Below, one piece after another: positions 13,826-14,306 of a stretch of DNA of 14,306 nucleotides. The position numbers were made by a program, and so were the translations under genes. Numbering within the stretch: the stretch's first letter is position 1; every line of letters starts with the position of its first letter. The notes beneath the pieces are model-generated. The model was given only the letters and a program-made list of their open reading frames with translations. It made no database searches and was not told the origin of the DNA. This DNA comes from Chloroflexota bacterium (GTDB lineage Bacteria; Chloroflexota; UBA6077; JACQUR01), in assembly GCA_016210245.1 (NCBI GenBank), contig JACQUR010000430.1, positions 1-14,306 on the forward strand. Direction: 5' to 3'.

Positions 13826-14306
13826 CTACTCGAGCACTTGCCTCAGCTTGGCCAACATGGCGGGAGGCGTGCTGAGCACCGCCTGAGCTATGCGAGTGAC
13901 CTCCTCCCCGGTCTTGGGGCTGAGCGTCAGTTGCGCTTTCTCTGCCGCGGCCAGGAACTCCGGATCAGCGTACGCCCTGTCGCGGGCTCTGCGGAGCGCC
14001 TGCACCCGATCGCTCGGGACTTCGGGCGCGACCGCATGGGTAATGTTGATCAGGAACGGAGCATGCACGGCCTTGAGCAAGGCCTTCGCCTCCTCGGTCC
14101 TGGCCAGCGTCTCGGCCGCCGGCACTCCTTTCAAGAGCGGATGGCTCGGAGTCTCGGACCCCATGACGACGAGGATCCTGGCCAGCGGACTCGAGCCCTC
14201 GAGCAGTTCACGACCCAGACTACTCATATCGGCGAAGCTCGAGCAGAACCCCGGGGCTTCCTTGTTCTTCACCGCCAAACGCACCGCCGAGCTCCCCTCG
14301 TAACCC
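13826..14306 (-). CDS. TctC/Bug-family tripartite tricarboxylate transporter substrate-binding protein, partial
   Basis: The frame runs open to the window edge, so the N-terminus and signal peptide lie outside; about 160 C-terminal residues are present. Recognisable blocks are GYEGSSAVRLAVKNKEAPGF (edge), LARILVVMGSETPSHPLLKG, VPAAETLARTEEAKALLKAV, AVAPEVPSDRVQALRRARD, YADPEF and LSPKTGEEVTRIAQAV. These are typical of the Bug/TctC solute receptors that capture carboxylates outside the cell for TctAB, or act alone as orphan receptors. Its last ~85 residues resemble the tail of the ORF at 13184-13738, at roughly 40% identity by eye. The stop (TAG, 13828-13826) faces the convergent ORF across a hairpin. 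Confidence 0.85.
   Translation of the reverse strand, partial: GYEGSSAVRLAVKNKEAPGFCSSFADMSSLGRELLEGSSPLARILVVMGSETPSHPLLKGVPAAETLARTEEAKALLKAVHAPFLINITHAVAPEVPSDRVQALRRARDRAYADPEFLAAAEKAQLTLSPKTGEEVTRIAQAVLSTPPAMLAKLRQVLE

Overview
The window looks like a GC-rich bacterial chromosome, probably Chloroflexota (Thermomicrobia-like or a related uncultured lineage). The main support is indirect: very high GC, GTG and TTG starts, a secreted hydrolase ending in a GYP-type repeat domain of the kind I associate with Chloroflexota, Pro/Thr-tethered lipoproteins, and many short iterated palindromes between genes. I would put the phylum at about 60%.

Layout. (1) 1-1391 is a nest of decayed transposons. 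It starts with the C-terminal end of an IS701/IS4-type transposase carrying a 1-nt frameshift. An IS630-family element (255-1363, perfect 14-bp ends, TA duplication) sits exactly in that gene's stop codon. The IS630 transposase is itself broken by an A8 frameshift and an internal deletion. (2) 1389-4486, minus strand, is an apparent operon: a two-subunit thiamine-diphosphate decarboxylase resembling sulfopyruvate/phosphonopyruvate decarboxylase (ComD/ComE-like), then a secreted GH5-like glycoside hydrolase with no clear start codon. (3) 4655-5371, plus strand, is a 2H phosphoesterase (LigT/2'-5' RNA ligase-like). (4) 5403-7398, minus strand, holds a seven-bladed YVTN beta-propeller lipoprotein and a membrane-anchored protein of unknown function. 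(5) 7580-11358, plus strand, is a two-component system (a histidine kinase with no sensor domain and an OmpR/PhoB-type regulator), then a long palindrome, then an ABC-2 exporter ATPase/permease pair. The order suggests, but does not prove, that the kinase and regulator control the exporter. (6) 11372-13738 is a prophage remnant that begins inside a MuF-type minor head gene.

The most interesting locus is in the prophage remnant. The MuF fragment continues in frame into a zincin metallopeptidase-like domain (HEIGH plus a downstream EE), and a small very acidic protein overlaps its 3' end. This is the layout of a phage polymorphic toxin with an immunity gene. Base composition appears to drop in this cassette. 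Downstream are a terminator, a small phage protein (DUF6582-like), and an ORF that starts as a phage scaffold protein and ends as the C-terminus of a TctC/Bug-type solute receptor. That tail resembles the C-terminus of the next gene, a convergent TctC/Bug receptor that runs off the window at 14306.

A second theme runs through the whole window: short tandem units of 7 or 8 bp, often as inverted arrays, sit at the 3' ends of genes (1367-1391, 5352-5395, 9202-9249, weakly 13714-13727) and in one divergent promoter region (4526-4591). At least two of them have been captured as C-terminal coding sequence. No tRNA, rRNA or CRISPR array was seen, and no gene-free stretch exceeds about 300 bases.
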